64,000 nucleotides of DNA from Eudorina sp. 2006-703-Eu-15 (taxonomy: Eukaryota; Chlorophyta; Chlorophyceae; Chlamydomonadales; Volvocaceae): NCBI GenBank assembly GCA_003117195.1, contig BDSI01000071.1, positions 223,723 to 287,722 of the forward strand. The letters are read 5' to 3'. The notes under the pieces are model-generated. The model was given only the letters and a program-made list of their open reading frames with translations, searched no databases and was not told the origin of the DNA. Position numbers and translations under genes: made by a program. The stretch's first letter is position 1; every line of letters starts with the position of its first letter. Shown piece after piece: positions 1-18,218 of this stretch.

Positions 1-45
1 CGGTGCGGTGCGGTGCGGTGCGGTGCGGTGCGGTGCGGTGCGGTG
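1..45. repeat. CGGTG pentamer microsatellite
   Basis: Nine perfect CGGTG copies open the window. They lie in what I model as an intron of the DHX29-like gene on the minus strand, downstream of the donor at 197/198. Confidence 0.9.
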
Positions 46-197
46 TTTAGGATTTGACCGTTGCAAGGTGGACCCTCAGTGCTGCCCAGTGGGGAGCGCC
101 AACTCCACCCCCACCCCAGCGTGCATGGTTTGGTCTTACTGGGGGTTTTGGTGTTCTGTTTTCGGGGGTATGCGTAGTTTCCCGCCAAACCTCCCAC

Positions 198-793
198 CTC
201 GCCGTCTTCATCACCGCTGCTGGCCTGCTCGTCCATGTACCGCAAGATCCACTCCTTCATACCGCCACCGCCACCAGCGGCACCTGCAGCGGCGGCCTCC
301 GAAGCGGCGCTCGGGCCCCCCTGCCCGCGCTCCCCGCTTGCCTCCGCCTCCTCCTCCGCCTCCTCCTCCTCCTGCTCCTCTTCAACACCGCCATCCCCAT
401 CCCAGGCAGCATCCGCCCGCGATGTTGGCTGCACCACACCACCGCCTCCACCGCCGCCGCCGGGTTCCGAGTCCGGCCACAGTCCGTCGCTCCGGGTCCC
501 CCCAACCCCGGTCGGCTGCTGCTGCTGCTGGTGGTGGGCCACGGCGAGGATGCGGACGGGCGCGCCGCCGGCACCACCGCCGCCGCCCGCGGATTTGAAC
601 TTGTACGGCAGCTCCGACGCCGGCAGGTGCAGGCAGAGCCAGTCCAGGGCCGCATCTAGGCCGGGCTGGGGAGTCTGCCCGGGGCGGGGACGGGGCGGGG
701 CGGGGGAGGTTATCGCCAGCGCGGGAGGGGGCAGGGGCAGGCCTGGGAAAGCGTGTGGTGTGTGTGTGTGTGTGTTAGCAAGGAGAAAAGGGT

Positions 794-830
<37 letters not shown>

Positions 831-1835
831 GGGGGGGTTGCAGTATGGGGCCGACCCAGCCACAGTGTCGGTTTCGCAGTGTAAGAGGGGCGTTGGTGTT
901 GCATGGATGTGGCGATGGAGGGCAACGGACACCCCTGAGTGTGTTGGGATAGCGGACAGGGGATGAGGGTGTGGGTGTGGGTGTGTTGATGCGGGCAGTC
1001 GGCAGTGGCGTGTTTGAAGGCTGCCGAGGAGTTAAGGATTTGGACTCGACTCGCAGGTGAGCGACAGGCAGTCGGTCCCCTCTTGGACCGGATCCAGATT
1101 CCAGCGTCCAGGGCCCAGAATTCACGATCCAGAATCGGGTTCCACGGCGATAGTAGCTTTCGTTAAAATAAAGTGGAGACAGAGTCAAAGGCCACGGCCG
1201 GCCGGCCGCGTGATGTACGGCAACGTGTCGCCGCGCACGCCAAACCCACCTCTCCGCCGTCAGCACGTCCCCCCGAACCTCCCCCCCTACAAAGACCAAA
1301 CGACCCGCTCCGCGGCATGTGTTGACCCTCCACACGATCGTGCCAGACGACCGACACCCACCCCACCCCATCTCCCGGCCGGGCCCGGGGGCCGGACCCC
1401 GCCTCCATCCCCAGCGGCTCACCGCCATACATGTGTACATATACACTTACATTTATGTATATATATAAGAGCATTAACCCGACGCTGAGGCAGACAGTCT
1501 CTGGGCCGAATCCTCGACCTCACCTCTCGTTCCCGGGTCCCTGTCCCTGCCCTTGCCCCTGTATCCCTGGGGGCCCCGCCGCCGACGTCATCCACCCACC
1601 CACCCACCCACCCACCCTGGGCAGCTCCGGAACCACCCTCTTGACGTGCTCCGCTCCGAACCCCAGCGCCAGCAGCTGGTCCCACAGCGCGCTGAACGCC
1701 GCCAGGGTGCGGCCGTCCACAGGCGGCGGCGAGGCTGCGGCCGCGACGGCGGCGGCCGGCTCGCCGTCTCCGGCGCCTCCCTCCCGCTCTCCTTCCCGGG
1801 GGCGGTGTCGCTGCTGCCGGTGCTGGTGCTGCTGG

Positions 1836-1866
<31 letters not shown>

Positions 1867-2478
1867 ACAGCACCTCCTGTCTCCGGAGCTCCTGCGGGTG
1901 TCATGATCATCAGCGCCAACAGCAGCACCAACAGCAGCACCACCACCCCAGTGGAAAGGAATTGACGACCAGTCAAAGCACCGCAAGTGGATCTGTTTTG
2001 TGTGTAAAAGTTAACTGAACCGCGTTTTGTGTATGTCTGCGGAGCCGCTGCCGAATGCCCCGTGTGGTGTGCACATCATATCACGCACTCCGCACTCCCA
2101 ACCCCTTATGTGCACGAGGCGAGCGGTGCGGTGCAAGGGGGGGTACACGACATTGGTGGGGGGACATGTGCGGGAAGGGGGGGGAGGGGGGGTAAGGGGA
2201 GGGGTGTGGAAATTGGTAGACATTTCAAACTGCGCTGCTGGGAGGGTAGGGGGCTCTACCTGTACCTGCAGCAGCGCCCGGATCTGGGCCTCGACGCCGG
2301 GGGAGACTCCGCCGACCACCTTCTTCTGCACCACGGCCGTGGCCATGGCGCCACCCTCCGCCACCCCGCCGCTGGCGCCGCCGCCGGCCCTGCCCGCCTT
2401 GCGGCCGTCAGCGCCGCTGGCGCCCTTGGACTTGCCGCCGGCATGACCGGGGCGAGAGTGACCTGCCTTGGGCGGCAT
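198..2478 (-). CDS. DHX29/DExH7-like DEAH-box RNA helicase, N-terminal part (runs off left edge)
   Basis: Three exons on the minus strand are supported: 2478–2260 (alternative donor 2266), 1891–1612 and 655–198. The phases join (0, 1, 0) and give 319 codons. The start at 2478 (MPPKAGHS) is followed by a basic Gly/Ser/Lys-rich segment and then VEAQIRALLQ, as at the N terminus of plant DExH7 and animal DHX29. Exon 2 has a Gln tract, then LWDQLLALGFGAEHVKRVV, which looks like a UBA-type helix pair. Exon 3 starts with the diagnostic ALDWLCLHLP motif and ends with an acidic Glu/Asp stretch and KEWILRYMDEQ. In animals DHX29 is a 40S-bound helicase that helps scan structured 5' leaders. The helicase core itself must lie left of the window. 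The family call rests on the N-terminal motifs only; the exon 2 donor lies in a GTGGGT repeat and could shift by 4 bp. Confidence 0.72.
758..827. repeat. GT/TG dinucleotide microsatellite
   Basis: Two runs of TG repeats (758–775 and 795–827), separated by an A/G-rich spacer, lie in the intron between exons 2 and 3 of the DHX29-like gene. On the coding strand they read as CA repeats. Confidence 0.9.
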
Positions 2479-2971
2479 GAGGGGCGCTCGGCGGGGCGCT
2501 GTGGCGGTACGACGAGTGTCGCCGAAACGAAAAAGCCCAGGCTCGGCCTGATCAGGTGCCACTCGACATATCTCTAAAAATACGCAAACCAGAGCCAAAG
2601 CGTTATCACGGTTACCAGACTTTCTCTTGTTATGTGCTGACAGAGGTCCCTTCAACAAAGAACTGTATCAACACAATATAATCCAATTAGGAAATACGAA
2701 AGGCATTACGTGTAAGGAAGCATGTATGTCCCTGATCTGGCAGATATGCCAAACAGTTGTTACCGGTACACGGCTTCTCGTTAACCGTGCATGTTGAGCA
2801 TTAGTGACCTACTTGCATTTCAATTGTATTCCAAGTATTTTGACGTCCTACCTTTACCCAAGCTATTATGTTATGTTGTCACTGGTGGCCCATGTTGGCA
2901 TGCAATCGAGTTGGTCTGTTGTGGAGGACAGCGTGTTTGAAAACACCTAAGCGTTAGTAATATGCTCTTTG
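2479..2971. promoter_or_regulatory. Divergent intergenic region between the helicase gene and the MYND/F-box gene
   Basis: About 490 bp separate two start codons that point away from each other (2478 minus, 2972 plus), so it must hold both 5' UTRs and promoters. From about 2570 onward the DNA is clearly more AT-rich than the flanking coding exons. I see no convincing TATA box or defined operator. Confidence 0.5.
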
Positions 2972-4395
2972 ATGGCATCGTGTGCCATCTGCGACAAACC
3001 CGCGTTGTTCAGATGCGGCAAATGCAAGGTCGAGAGGTATTGCAGCCGAGAATGTAAGCGCCCGCAGCGTATGGATAACCCTTATCATGGCTGCGACGCC
3101 CACGTCTTTTCGGGCTTCCCCTTCTCGCGTGGGTGCCCCGCACTGGTCCCCGAGTTCGTTCCCCTCCTATCCAAACGACGCTTCTATCCGCACGCGAACG
3201 CGTCCCGACCCAGATCGCCCCCGAAACGCTTTACCGCTTGTAGGTCAGAAAGACCACTGGCCGCACCACAAGACCCGGTGCCCCCAGCTGGCGCTCGCGG
3301 CCAAGGCCGCCGCAGATCACCCAGCGGCCCCGGACGCCGCAGCCACGGCCGCGAGCCCCAGCCCCGCGCGCCTGCAGCCCCAGCCCCCCTCGGCGCCCCT
3401 CCCCCCCCGGCCCTCCCTCCCCACAACTCCCCTGGACCAGCCCGGCTCCTTCCGGGGTAACCCGCGGACCGCCCGCCTGCTGGGCGACATCCCGCCCAGC
3501 CTGCAACCGGCGGAGCCCCCGGCCGCGGCCGTGTCCTCATCGAGTGGCGCTGCCGGGGCGTCGGAAATCAGCGCTGCCGCTGCCGCTTCTTCTGTTGCTG
3601 CTGCTGCTTCTATTGTTGTTAGTACAGCGGCAGCGGCAGCAGGTCCCAGCGCCGCTCCTCAGAGGCCCACGCCGGCGGCCGCAGCCAGCAGCGGCGGCAG
3701 CGCCGCCGGCAGCGCCGCTGGAGCCGCGGGCGCGTTGCTGACAGCACCCCCCATCGGCGGCCGCGGCGGCGGCGACAGCGCGGCGACTGTTGGACAGGGC
3801 GCTGACGTCGCGACGGATGTGGTCGCGGGCCCGTCGGCGCCGCCGTCGCCAGGGCCCCGGACGCCGGCGGCTTCGCCGCGGCCGCCGCTGACGCCGTCGC
3901 CGCCAGGGCCCCGGACGCCTCATCCCTTCCAACCCGCGCCGCCGGCGGGCAGTCCTCGGACTCTGCCGGGGAGCGCGTCCATGCGTGTCGTACGAGCTCA
4001 CCTGCGGGACTCCGCCGCCACCACCGCAGCGCTGTTGACGTCGGCGTCGACGCCGGCGGGCCTGGCCGTCGACGGCACGGGGCTTCTGCGCGGCGGCAGC
4101 ATCCTGGACCGCGTGGCGCCGCCGCCCGTGGGAGGTACCTCCGCGGATGGCGACGGCGTCGGTGACGGCCTCGGCGGCCCGAAACCAGCGGCGCCGCCGC
4201 AGACCGGCGACAAAGCGTTGGGCCAACGGCCGTCGACGCCGCCTCCGGCGCCGGGTCCGCCGCCCTCGCTGCCGCCCGCGCCGCTCTCACCGCAGCCGGC
4301 GCAGCCCCCGCCGACGCGGCCGTGGGCCAATCAGTTGGCATCAGCGGTCGTCGGCGGCGCCGCGGACGGCACCGTTGGAGCGGCGCGGGTGGTAC

Positions 4396-4430
<35 letters not shown>

Positions 4431-7400
4431 TCCCTGTCTGACCTGCCGCATGAGGTGCTGATGGAGGTGCTCAAGGCGCTGCCGGCTCGGAGCCTCGCGG
4501 CGGCCGCTGCTGTGTGCCGTACCTGGCGGCGAGCCTCCCGGGAGCCCTGGCTGTGGGTACGGCAGCTGTGCGCGGCGGGGTACCCGCTGCCGGCGGCGGC
4601 CTACGTGGCGCGGCGGCAGTCGGCGGAGGCGGCGGGGCCGCCACCGCTACCGCGTCGGCCGTCGCCGCCGCCGCCACTGGCGGCGGCGGCGGAGGCGTCG
4701 ACGGCGGCGGAGGACGACGCCGCTGCCGCGGCCGCTGCGGAGGTGGTCCGGGCGGTGCCCGGGGTGCGGGGCATCCGAGCCGTGCGGGCGGTGCGGGCGG
4801 CCGGCGGCTCCAGCCACGAGGACTTCCTGGGGGGTCTCAGGGCAGGCTTCCTGGACCGCCTCCAGCACCAGCAGCAGCAGCATCAAACACATCAGCAACA
4901 CCAACGCCCCGCGGGACCCATGGGTCAGGGGGCCAGCCCACAACAACCCGGGGCCCCGCAGCCACACGCCGGCCAGCAGCAGCAGCCCCAGCAGCAGCAC
5001 GCGCAGGGGCAGGGGCAGGCGGGGGTGGAGCTCAAGGAGTTGTACGGCAGGACCGTACGTACGGAGTCCAACTGGCGGTGCGCGCGCTACGCGGAGTCCG
5101 TGCTGCGCGAGCACAGCAGCAACGTGGAGTGTCTGGCCTTCCAGACCGTGGAGCCGTGGGGCTCGGTGCTGCTGAGTGCGGCGTGGGACGGCAGCGTGCG
5201 GGTGTTCTCGCTGGGGCCGACCCGCGGGTCGCCGCAGCAGGCGCGCTGTGTGCGGCGGTACCGGGGGCACACCGGCTGGATCACGTGCATGGCGGCAGGG
5301 AGGCACCAGGTGGTCACAGGTGCGGGTGGTGGGGGCTGTGGGAGGGGTGTGTCGTGTGTGTGGGTAATGGGGTGTGTTGGGGTGTGTGTGTTATTCAAGC
5401 AGGCAGAACAGGAGTGCGTGACATGCGAGGGGCCAAGTGGCGCCCAATAGTTTGCCCGTATGCGCATATAATATACCCGATTGCCCGACCCATATGTGTG
5501 TGTGTGTTGGGGTGGGGGGGGTCCAGTTGGGTGGGGTGGGGGGCGTTGGGGGGGTGGTGGAGCCCCACTGAGGGCGTGCGAGGAGAGGAGTGTGGCGGGG
5601 CAGGGCAGGGCAGGGATGCTCGTGCGTCTCTGTGGCGATGAGGATGAAATCCGAAACGCCCGCCGACCAGCGACCCCCGACCCCCGACCCCCCAACCTCT
5701 GACCCCCGACCCCCGACCCCCGACCCCCGACCCCCGACCCCCGACCCCCGACCCCCAACCCCCGATCCCCGACCCCCGACTGCGCGCGCAGCCTCCACGG
5801 ACCGGCGGGTGGCGGCTTGGCGGTACTACTCGGAGTCCAGTGACCCGTGGGTCGCTCTGGAACACCCGCAGGAGGTGACCCTGGTGCGCTTCTGCTACGC
5901 GCCCCCTCCCGCCCCCACCACCCACTACCTAGCACACCACCTCCGCCACCCACCTGATCCGGGAAAGCCAGCGGCCAGCAATAGCGGCGACGGCGCTGGC
6001 GGCGGCGGCGGCGCCGCCGGTCCTCACGGTACGACATCCACGGCCTCGCAGGCCCATGGGACGCCCGCGGGCGCCGCGCTAGGTCGTGGCAGCGACGATG
6101 GCGGCGGCGGTACTGGTTTGCAGGACATGTACGGTGCAGGCGCGGCGCAGTACAGCTCGAGGGAGGCGCTGGCGGCGACGATGCCGTACGACCCTCAGTG
6201 GGAGGATTGGGTGGTGACGGGCTGCATCGACGGCGTCATCCGACTGTGGCACCTGCCCACCAAGCAGCTCCTGCGCAACTTCACATCGCACACCGACGTC
6301 GTGTGGGGCCTTGCCGTACTCAGCGGCAGCAGCGTCATGGTCTCGTCCAGTCGCGATAGTACGACAAAGTTGTGGCAGCTACCGCCGTATAAAATGATGC
6401 AGGCGGCGATAGCGCCGCCAGGCGGCGGCGGCGGCGGCGGTGTGGTGGGTGGGGTTGGGGCAGCGGAGCTGGCCGGCGGCGTTGCTGGCGCTGGAGGCGA
6501 AGCGGGGATGGGGCCGGCGGCGGCGGGTGCGGGTGCGGACGGGGCGGGTGTCCAGCCTCTGGACGCGATGGCGACGCTGTGTGGGCACACATCGGCGATT
6601 CTGTGCATGGACGTCCACAGAGTGCCGCCCGGGATTATGCCGGAAACGGCGGCGGCGGAGGCGGCGACCGCTGGCGCCGCGGGTGAGCCCGCGGCTGACC
6701 CCACCGGCAGCAGATCCCGTCCTGGCGGGGGCGCCGGCGGGGCCGCCGCCACCCAAAATGACACGATTGCCGTACTGTCGTACCTGCTACACACGGGGCT
6801 CGTTGAGCCGGCGTCGGCCTCTGCGCCACAGCCGTCAGAGCCTGGCGGCACCGCCGGCGACCATGCCCTCGCCAGGCCCCCGGCCGCTGCCGCCGCCGCC
6901 GCCGCCGCCGCCGCCGCTGGCGCGCTGCCGGTGTGGCTGGTCGCCACCGGCGGCGCCGACGCCGTCGTCCGCGTCTGGAACCTGGCGACGGCGCAGTGCC
7001 ACACCACGCTGCGCGGTCACTCCGTCGGCGTGCTTTCCGTACAGTTCGGCTACCTGCCCCGCTCCGCCGACGGCCGCCGCGACCAGCTGCTCCTGCCCGC
7101 CAACCTCGACGTAACGGCGGCTGCGCCGCCGCCGTCGCTGGCGCTGCCGCCGGGGCAGTACGGCCACCGCCGGGGCACTGCGCAGCGGCTGCCTCCCTGT
7201 CAGCGGCTGGTGCTGGTGACGGGGTCGGTGCGGGAGGTGCGGGTGTGGGACCCCGTGGGTGGGTGCGCCCTGACGCAGCTGTCGGACCACAGCGGCCCGG
7301 TCACCTCGGTGGCGCTGGTGCACGGGGCGCTGGTGACGCTGGCCATGAACGGTGGGTGGGCGGGTTGGCGGGTCGAGGGAGGGTGGGTAGTCGCGTGGGC

Positions 7401-8659
7401 GGGTGTTGAGAGAGGGGAAGGGCAGATCCCGGAATGAGTCGGGTTGGTTGATCGGAGGTGGGTTAGGGTTTCGGTTTGGTTTGGGATGGAGGGTGGTTGG
7501 TTCGGGGCGGGAGGAGGGTGCGGAGGAGGGGTGTCGGCGTCCGACAGTGGGTGGGGCCAAGAGGCCACGCACGTGATGCTCGTTGCCGTACACTTTTACA
7601 ACAATTGGGAAACGTCGGGTTCCGTAAATGTCGTTCAGGTCCAGGTCTGTATTGACTAGGCCATTTCCTTTAGCTTCGAGGCATGCAACATAAAACAAAC
7701 CCAAAGCAACACTTCGGCTGCGTAGCCTGACATCATGTGAACGCCTTGTACGACCGTACTTGTTGTACGACAGACGGGTTGATTGTCTACAAGTGCAACG
7801 GGCTGGACGACACGGCGGAAGCGCTCCAGGCGGGGAGAGCAACAGCAGGCAGCGGCTCGGACACCAACCCGTCCGGGTCGCCCACGGCGGCGGCGGCGGC
7901 GGCGGCGGTGGTACGACCCGCCAGCGCCGCCGGCAGGTTACGACACACGGTGGCGGCGCAGCGGCGGCCCCTGGAGCCGGTCATTTGCATGCAGGTACGG
8001 CACGGTACGGTTGCTGGCAACGGGCTTTAGGCAAGGCCGGGGACTCTTACATCCTAGGAGAAGGGGGGGCGGTGGCACGGGTCCCTAACCCTCTCCGGGA
8101 CAAACACCACCACCGCCAAACAGGGAGTCTGCCGGGCTGCCACTCCGACCACTCCCCCCCCTTTCCTCCTCCTTTATCGGACAGCGGAATCGCAAAAAGT
8201 CGCCGAATGGGTATCAGTAAACCCTTTCCTCCCCCAACCCCCCATCCCAACCCCCCCGACCTCCCCCACACCCACCCACCCACCCACCCGCCCCGCCCCC
8301 CGCACCTGACAGACCCCGCCGAACCCCGCCTCGCTCGCCCCCTCCGCTCTCACTCGAGACCTCCACCGGCGTTCACCCAATGCGGTACTCCACCTCGTGT
8401 GTCGGCTGCTTCTTCGCGCCTCGATCCCGAGTCCTCAACCGGCCCCTCCTCCCCTCTCCATACTAGCCCACTACACCCTAGTGCCCCCCACCCTATTCCC
8501 CCCGGCCCTTACCCCCCGCCACCCCTCCCCCAGGACCCTCCCCACCATTCCTTCTCCGCCGCCCTGTCGGTCCAGCTGGAGGGGCTGGCGGTGGGCAGCG
8601 GCACCGGCGACATCACCTACCTGGACCTGCGGCCCCGGGCCTCCCCCTGCCGCCGCTGA
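2972..8659 (+). CDS. MYND zinc finger – F-box – WD40 repeat protein
   Basis: Five exons: 2972–3053, 3244–5319, 5792–7351, 7774–7994 and 8576–8659. Their sum is 4023 bp, an exact reading frame of 1340 residues plus TGA. The MYND finger (residues 4–40) has CAIC, CGKC, YCSREC and HHKTRC, and is completed across the first intron, where a split Cys codon joins. A long Ala/Pro/Gly spacer follows, then an F-box (about 424–465; SDLPHEVLMEVLKALP with CRTWRRAS). WD40-type blades run from about residue 650 to the C terminus (e.g. SAAWDGSVRVFS, VTGCIDGVIRLWHL, VATGGADAVVRVWNL), interrupted by Ala/Gly inserts. F-box/WD40 proteins are usually substrate receptors of SCF ubiquitin ligases, and MYND fingers bind proline-rich peptides. 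I infer a substrate adaptor; its target is unknown. The last exon is the least certain. Confidence 0.82.
5669..5780. repeat. CCCCCGA heptamer minisatellite in intron 2
   Basis: An imperfect tandem of about 15 heptamers (CCCCCGA and one-base variants) lies directly upstream of the acceptor at 5791/5792 of the MYND/F-box gene. It makes the pyrimidine-rich tract of that intron almost entirely repetitive. Confidence 0.85.
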
Positions 8660-8840
8660 TCAACCCCCGCCGCCGGGTCGGGCAATAGGGCCGTCAGGGG
8701 GCCGGCCGCACGTGACAGCGGCCGGCTTGCATGGGCAGCCGCCGCCGCCGCATCAGCATCAGCATCAGCAGCAGCAACCGGGGCGACGGCCGCCTCTCGG
8801 ACTGCAGCGGCCATCGTCATTGGACCGCGCCGCGCTGCAT

Positions 8841-9003
8841 GGAGGGAGAGGGAAATGGGGAGGAGGAGGAGGCGGGGGAGGAGGAGGAGGCGGGGGAGGA
8901 GGAGGAAGGGGAGGCGGGGGAGGAGGAGGAGGGGGAGGCGGGGGAGGCGGGGGAGGAGGAGGAGGGGGAGGCGGGGGAGGAGGTGGAGGAGGGGGAGGAG
9001 TTG
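8841..9003. repeat. GGA/GGGGA purine tract
   Basis: About 160 bp of nearly pure G/A on the plus strand (GGAGGA and GGGGGA steps) lie just after the end of the MYND/F-box gene, probably in its 3' UTR or beyond. It opens long artefactual Gly-, Glu- or Pro-rich frames. The G-runs could form G-quadruplexes. Confidence 0.85.
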
Positions 9004-11013
9004 GAGCCGGCCGTGTTGCAGATGCGGCTGGCCGCCGCCGCGCCTGGGGGGGCGCCGCCCCCAACTCCCCGGGCCTTACGGAGTCAACCAAGACAGCGGA
9101 ACTCTACTCCTTGCTCTCCCCCGCTTTAGAGGGGGAACTCGGTTCTGTTTGTATCGCGGTAGTGTGTTCCCTCCCCCTCGCCCCCCACCCGCTGCACGCG
9201 CGTCTTGCCCCGTGCGCGAGGCCGGTGCTCGCTGGCAGGGGGGCCCCGGAGGGGCAGTTGGGACCCCCCCCGGGTATTCCAGCCGTGGGTGAGTGACCCG
9301 GCGGCCCGGGTGGGTGGCTGAGCGGTCCGAGTCGGTCGCATGATCCACGGAGCGGAGTGGAGAGGCGGAACGGGAGGGCTGCGACAGCGCGTCTGTGTCA
9401 CCAAGTGTACGGCACCAAGCCATGGGCAAAAGCGGTCCAGGAACGAAAGAACGCTGTGTGTACGACACCGAGTGTACGGCATCAAGCAATGGGCTAAGTG
9501 GTCCAGGAACGAGAGAACGCATGGACGGACAAATGAATGAGGGCGAGGGGGTTAGGGAACGAGGCGGGGGCGAGTAGCTGAAGGAACGTGCTTGCCGTAC
9601 GTATGCCACATGTGTGGGTGTGTTCCCTAGGCAGGCAGAACAGGCAGAACATGTGTGTGTAGACAACATGTGTGGGTGTGACGCGGAATGATGACCCATC
9701 CCGGACCCAACGGATGATGTGGGCGGAGAGGGAGGAGGACGGGGGAGGGGCGGCCCCTTGCGTCGAAAAGTTGGGTGATACGGTTGGTGCAGCTCATACG
9801 GAACTGAACTGAAGCAAACTGGAAATAGGTGAAGGTAACTGAACCGAATCCTGGTAGGCTCCCCGCCATGCTGATCGTACTGCGCCGGAAAAGGCATTCC
9901 ATGGCTGGGGATCTTCCTGCTGATATATCATATCTTGCTGAAGTGTTAAGCTGCTACCGAGCTTAGCGCGTCTGGGCGTAGAGCTGTTAACCTGACTGGG
10001 GCGTCCACCAGCTGTCGGTTGACGGCGCCACAGAATTGCCGGGTGCCGTCATCTATCGGTGCACGACAGGGTCCCTGATGGGTGGATGGGTGGGTGGGTG
10101 TGAAAGAGACCCACGTGGGGTGGGGTGGGTGGGTGTAGGGGCGCGGATAGGGAAGCTGACGGCCAGCAGCCGGGCGGGCTGTAGGTTCCTGAGGGCGCGC
10201 AGGGAGGGAGGGGTCCCGGGGCGCCTGGGGAGGAGGCCGTTCGGAAGGGATGGATGGATGGCCTGCGGGCAAGGGGGCTGCATCGGATCGCAAGCCCCAA
10301 ACGGGCCAAGGGGAGGCGCCTCGGCCGGCGGGTGAGACTTCGTGGAGGGGGGCTGGTGACCCGCTGTCGTGATTTTACGTACCGGGAGGGATTAGTGCGG
10401 TGTGGGTGCGGGTAGTTGACACAGCGTTGGGCGCAGTGCCGCTTGCAGCGGCGAGTGGCCGCACTGCGGGATGGATCCGCGGCCCGGGTTGACTGACCTG
10501 ACTGACTGACTGACCACTGCGGCGTGCTGCGTGTTTGACTGACTGACTCGGCTGAGATGCCGTACAAGGAGGGGTGGTAATCCAACGGGCTACCTGCCAA
10601 GGCAGTACGACGGACGCAACGTTGCGTCGAAGAAAACCCGCGGCAGTTTCCCGGGTCGGTTCTCCGGGGTCTATGGTTTCGGAGGACGTCGCCCTCGGTC
10701 CTACTCGTCGTGTCCATGCGGTACAGCGTCGCAGAACTGTACAAAAGGCGGTAGCTCCGTACTGCCGTACGACATATGAGATCACCTGTATGGTCACAAG
10801 CGCCCCAGGGGTGCTTACTTCCTCTGTCCGGTCCGTGTACGTGAACCCTCTGTGCGCAACACCCCCTCTGTGGCCCCTCTCCATCTCTATGGCCCCCCTC
10901 TCTCTCTCTCTTCACGCTATCCTCACCCACACATCGTCGTCGTCAACTGTACGACAATACGGCAAATAACACCAGCCTCAGTCCTGGCGGTGTCCTCGCC
11001 CATCCGCGGTTCC
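9004..11013. other. Intergenic region between convergent genes, no supported gene
   Basis: Between the MYND/F-box gene (+) and the CtpA gene (-) I see only low-complexity stretches: a TGGG-rich run near 10080–10135 and GACT tetramers near 10494–10550. The open frames have atypical composition and match nothing I recognise. It presumably contains the 3' UTRs of both flanking genes. I found no TGTAA poly(A) signal that I would commit to. Confidence 0.5.
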
Positions 11014-16318
<5,305 letters not shown>

Positions 16319-18218
16319 CTGTCGCACCCGCGGAGACGCGGCGGAGAGAGCAGTTGCGTGTTGGTGGACAAGGAGGGGTGAAAAAGAGACACGGCCGCAT
16401 GCACGGCAGAGACGAGGGAAGGGCGGGCGGCAGGTGCGAGCTCCGTCCCCCGATGATCCCGCAGGTGTCCTGTCCTGGCTGGGGAGACGTGGGGCCGCCC
16501 TGCCCCCCCCCCCCCCGCAAGGCTCTCAATCCGCACAACGGCCCACGCCCGGCCCTGCGACAGCCTGGATGGAAGTCCGGGACCGCAGGTGGTGCCCACC
16601 GTGCACCTGCGCCCCGTCTTCCCCCCCGGACGCCACACCCGGCGCGCACTAGTGGACACCCGCGCCCTCAAGTGCGGGAAAGCTCATGATGTCAGGGACT
16701 GTGACTCAGCCCCGCAAGCAGCATGGATGCCGTGCACACGTCGGCGCGATGGCGGCTGCGCCAGCACGCGCGCGAACCTGGGGGTGGGGACCCCGACCCC
16801 GCCGGCAAGGAACGTCGAGCCCCGGACGACCCACCCTGGACCTGGGACGCCGAGGGTGTCACACGAGTGCTGTGGGGGCCACATCCGTGGGCCTCAGCGC
16901 GGGAAGGGAGGAGCGGGTTGCGACACGGACACGCGGAGGCCCACAACCGGCGGGCGCAACTTGCTCTCTGGACGGGCAGCCGGCGCACCAGCCATATCGG
17001 GTCCGCTACATGGCCCGTACAGACGCGTTGAGTTGTCTGCATCAAAGAGGGAAGGCAATCCGAGGCTCGTGCTGTCGGGACCACACATCTCAATTCGGGA
17101 GGACGTGGCGCTGCCCACCTGGATGTGGCCTGGGTGCGACAGAATGATGTTCATAACGATCTTTAAATATATATGCAAAGAAATCTACAACTGTCCGGGC
17201 ATCCTGATGAAAGCTGGGAAATCTAGTGGTTACAACTGCCGAGTAGTTGACTTATTGAACAAGTGGTAGTTGGCAAACGTGATGTGCATGACCTTACACA
17301 AAATTATATTTGACTAAGATGCGCTGACAACGTAACAAAATCTTGTTGCTGCGCTTTTCGGGCTTTGCCGTATCGCGATTTTTCCGTACGCCCGCAAGTC
17401 GTCTGAACGCGGTGGTAGGTCTCACAAGTTGTCCCCAACCGATTCGGCGCTGCGTACTTCAGCGGCTGTAAGAGATGCTTCTTCGAGGGTTAAGGGAGGC
17501 TGACAGGTCACCGATTCATCCCTGGCCGCCTGGAGGCTACGGGCCGCAGCCCGGCACGCTGTGACCCCTCCAGGATCCCCTTCACCAGTGCGTAGATACC
17601 TTTCACCATTCAGTGGTATTCACCACAACAGAGCATGGATGCGTCAAGGAGAAAAAATGGTCGAATGCCGGCGTGATCATGCATGGTTGCTGTGTATTGA
17701 TCGCAAGGCATGGCATTGCTGCGTTCTGGGATATCCGGGTGCGCGCATGGCCCCTCCAACATATTACAGAGATACGCGGGTTTGGTCGCTGGTTTGGTAT
17801 GCCTCATACGGCCTCTGGAACATGGCCCAGCCCTCTGCGCCCCTCCTTCAGCGTCTTGCTTCGGGCATGTATTGATCATATTGCAATGATGGCAGAACTC
17901 TGACACTACGGTGTTGCGTTTCAATTCTTGGTGCGCTTGATATGTACACAGATGCGGGGCCCTGTCCCAAGCTGTCAGGGTCTCTGGCCCCTACCCCGTC
18001 TGCCGTACCGAGGTTCGTTTGTTCGCCAAAAGCCCATGGTGCAATTGAACTGCAATTGAGCAACTATGCTTCGCGCAGTTACTGGCCGTTACCTTGCTTC
18101 GGTATCACGCCTTGTGAAAGGCCAACACCTTAACGTTTGCACCCACGTTCCTGTGGGCAACCAAGACTGCATCAGTCGTTTCAATTGTACGCAAATAATT
18201 TGTAGAGTATCACGCGAA
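16319..18218. promoter_or_regulatory. Divergent region between ctpA (-) and the HD-domain gene (+)
   Basis: This holds the unresolved ctpA 5' exon(s) at about 16.35–17.1 kb and then roughly 1 kb of more AT-rich DNA leading to the HDDC2-like start at 18219. I see no further gene. The ORFs between 17.5 and 18.1 kb have no recognisable motif. Confidence 0.4.

Noticed and set aside
8397..9296. Gly-, Glu- and Pro-rich frames over the GGA tract
   Set aside because: Produced by the purine repeat in all frames; no conserved motif.
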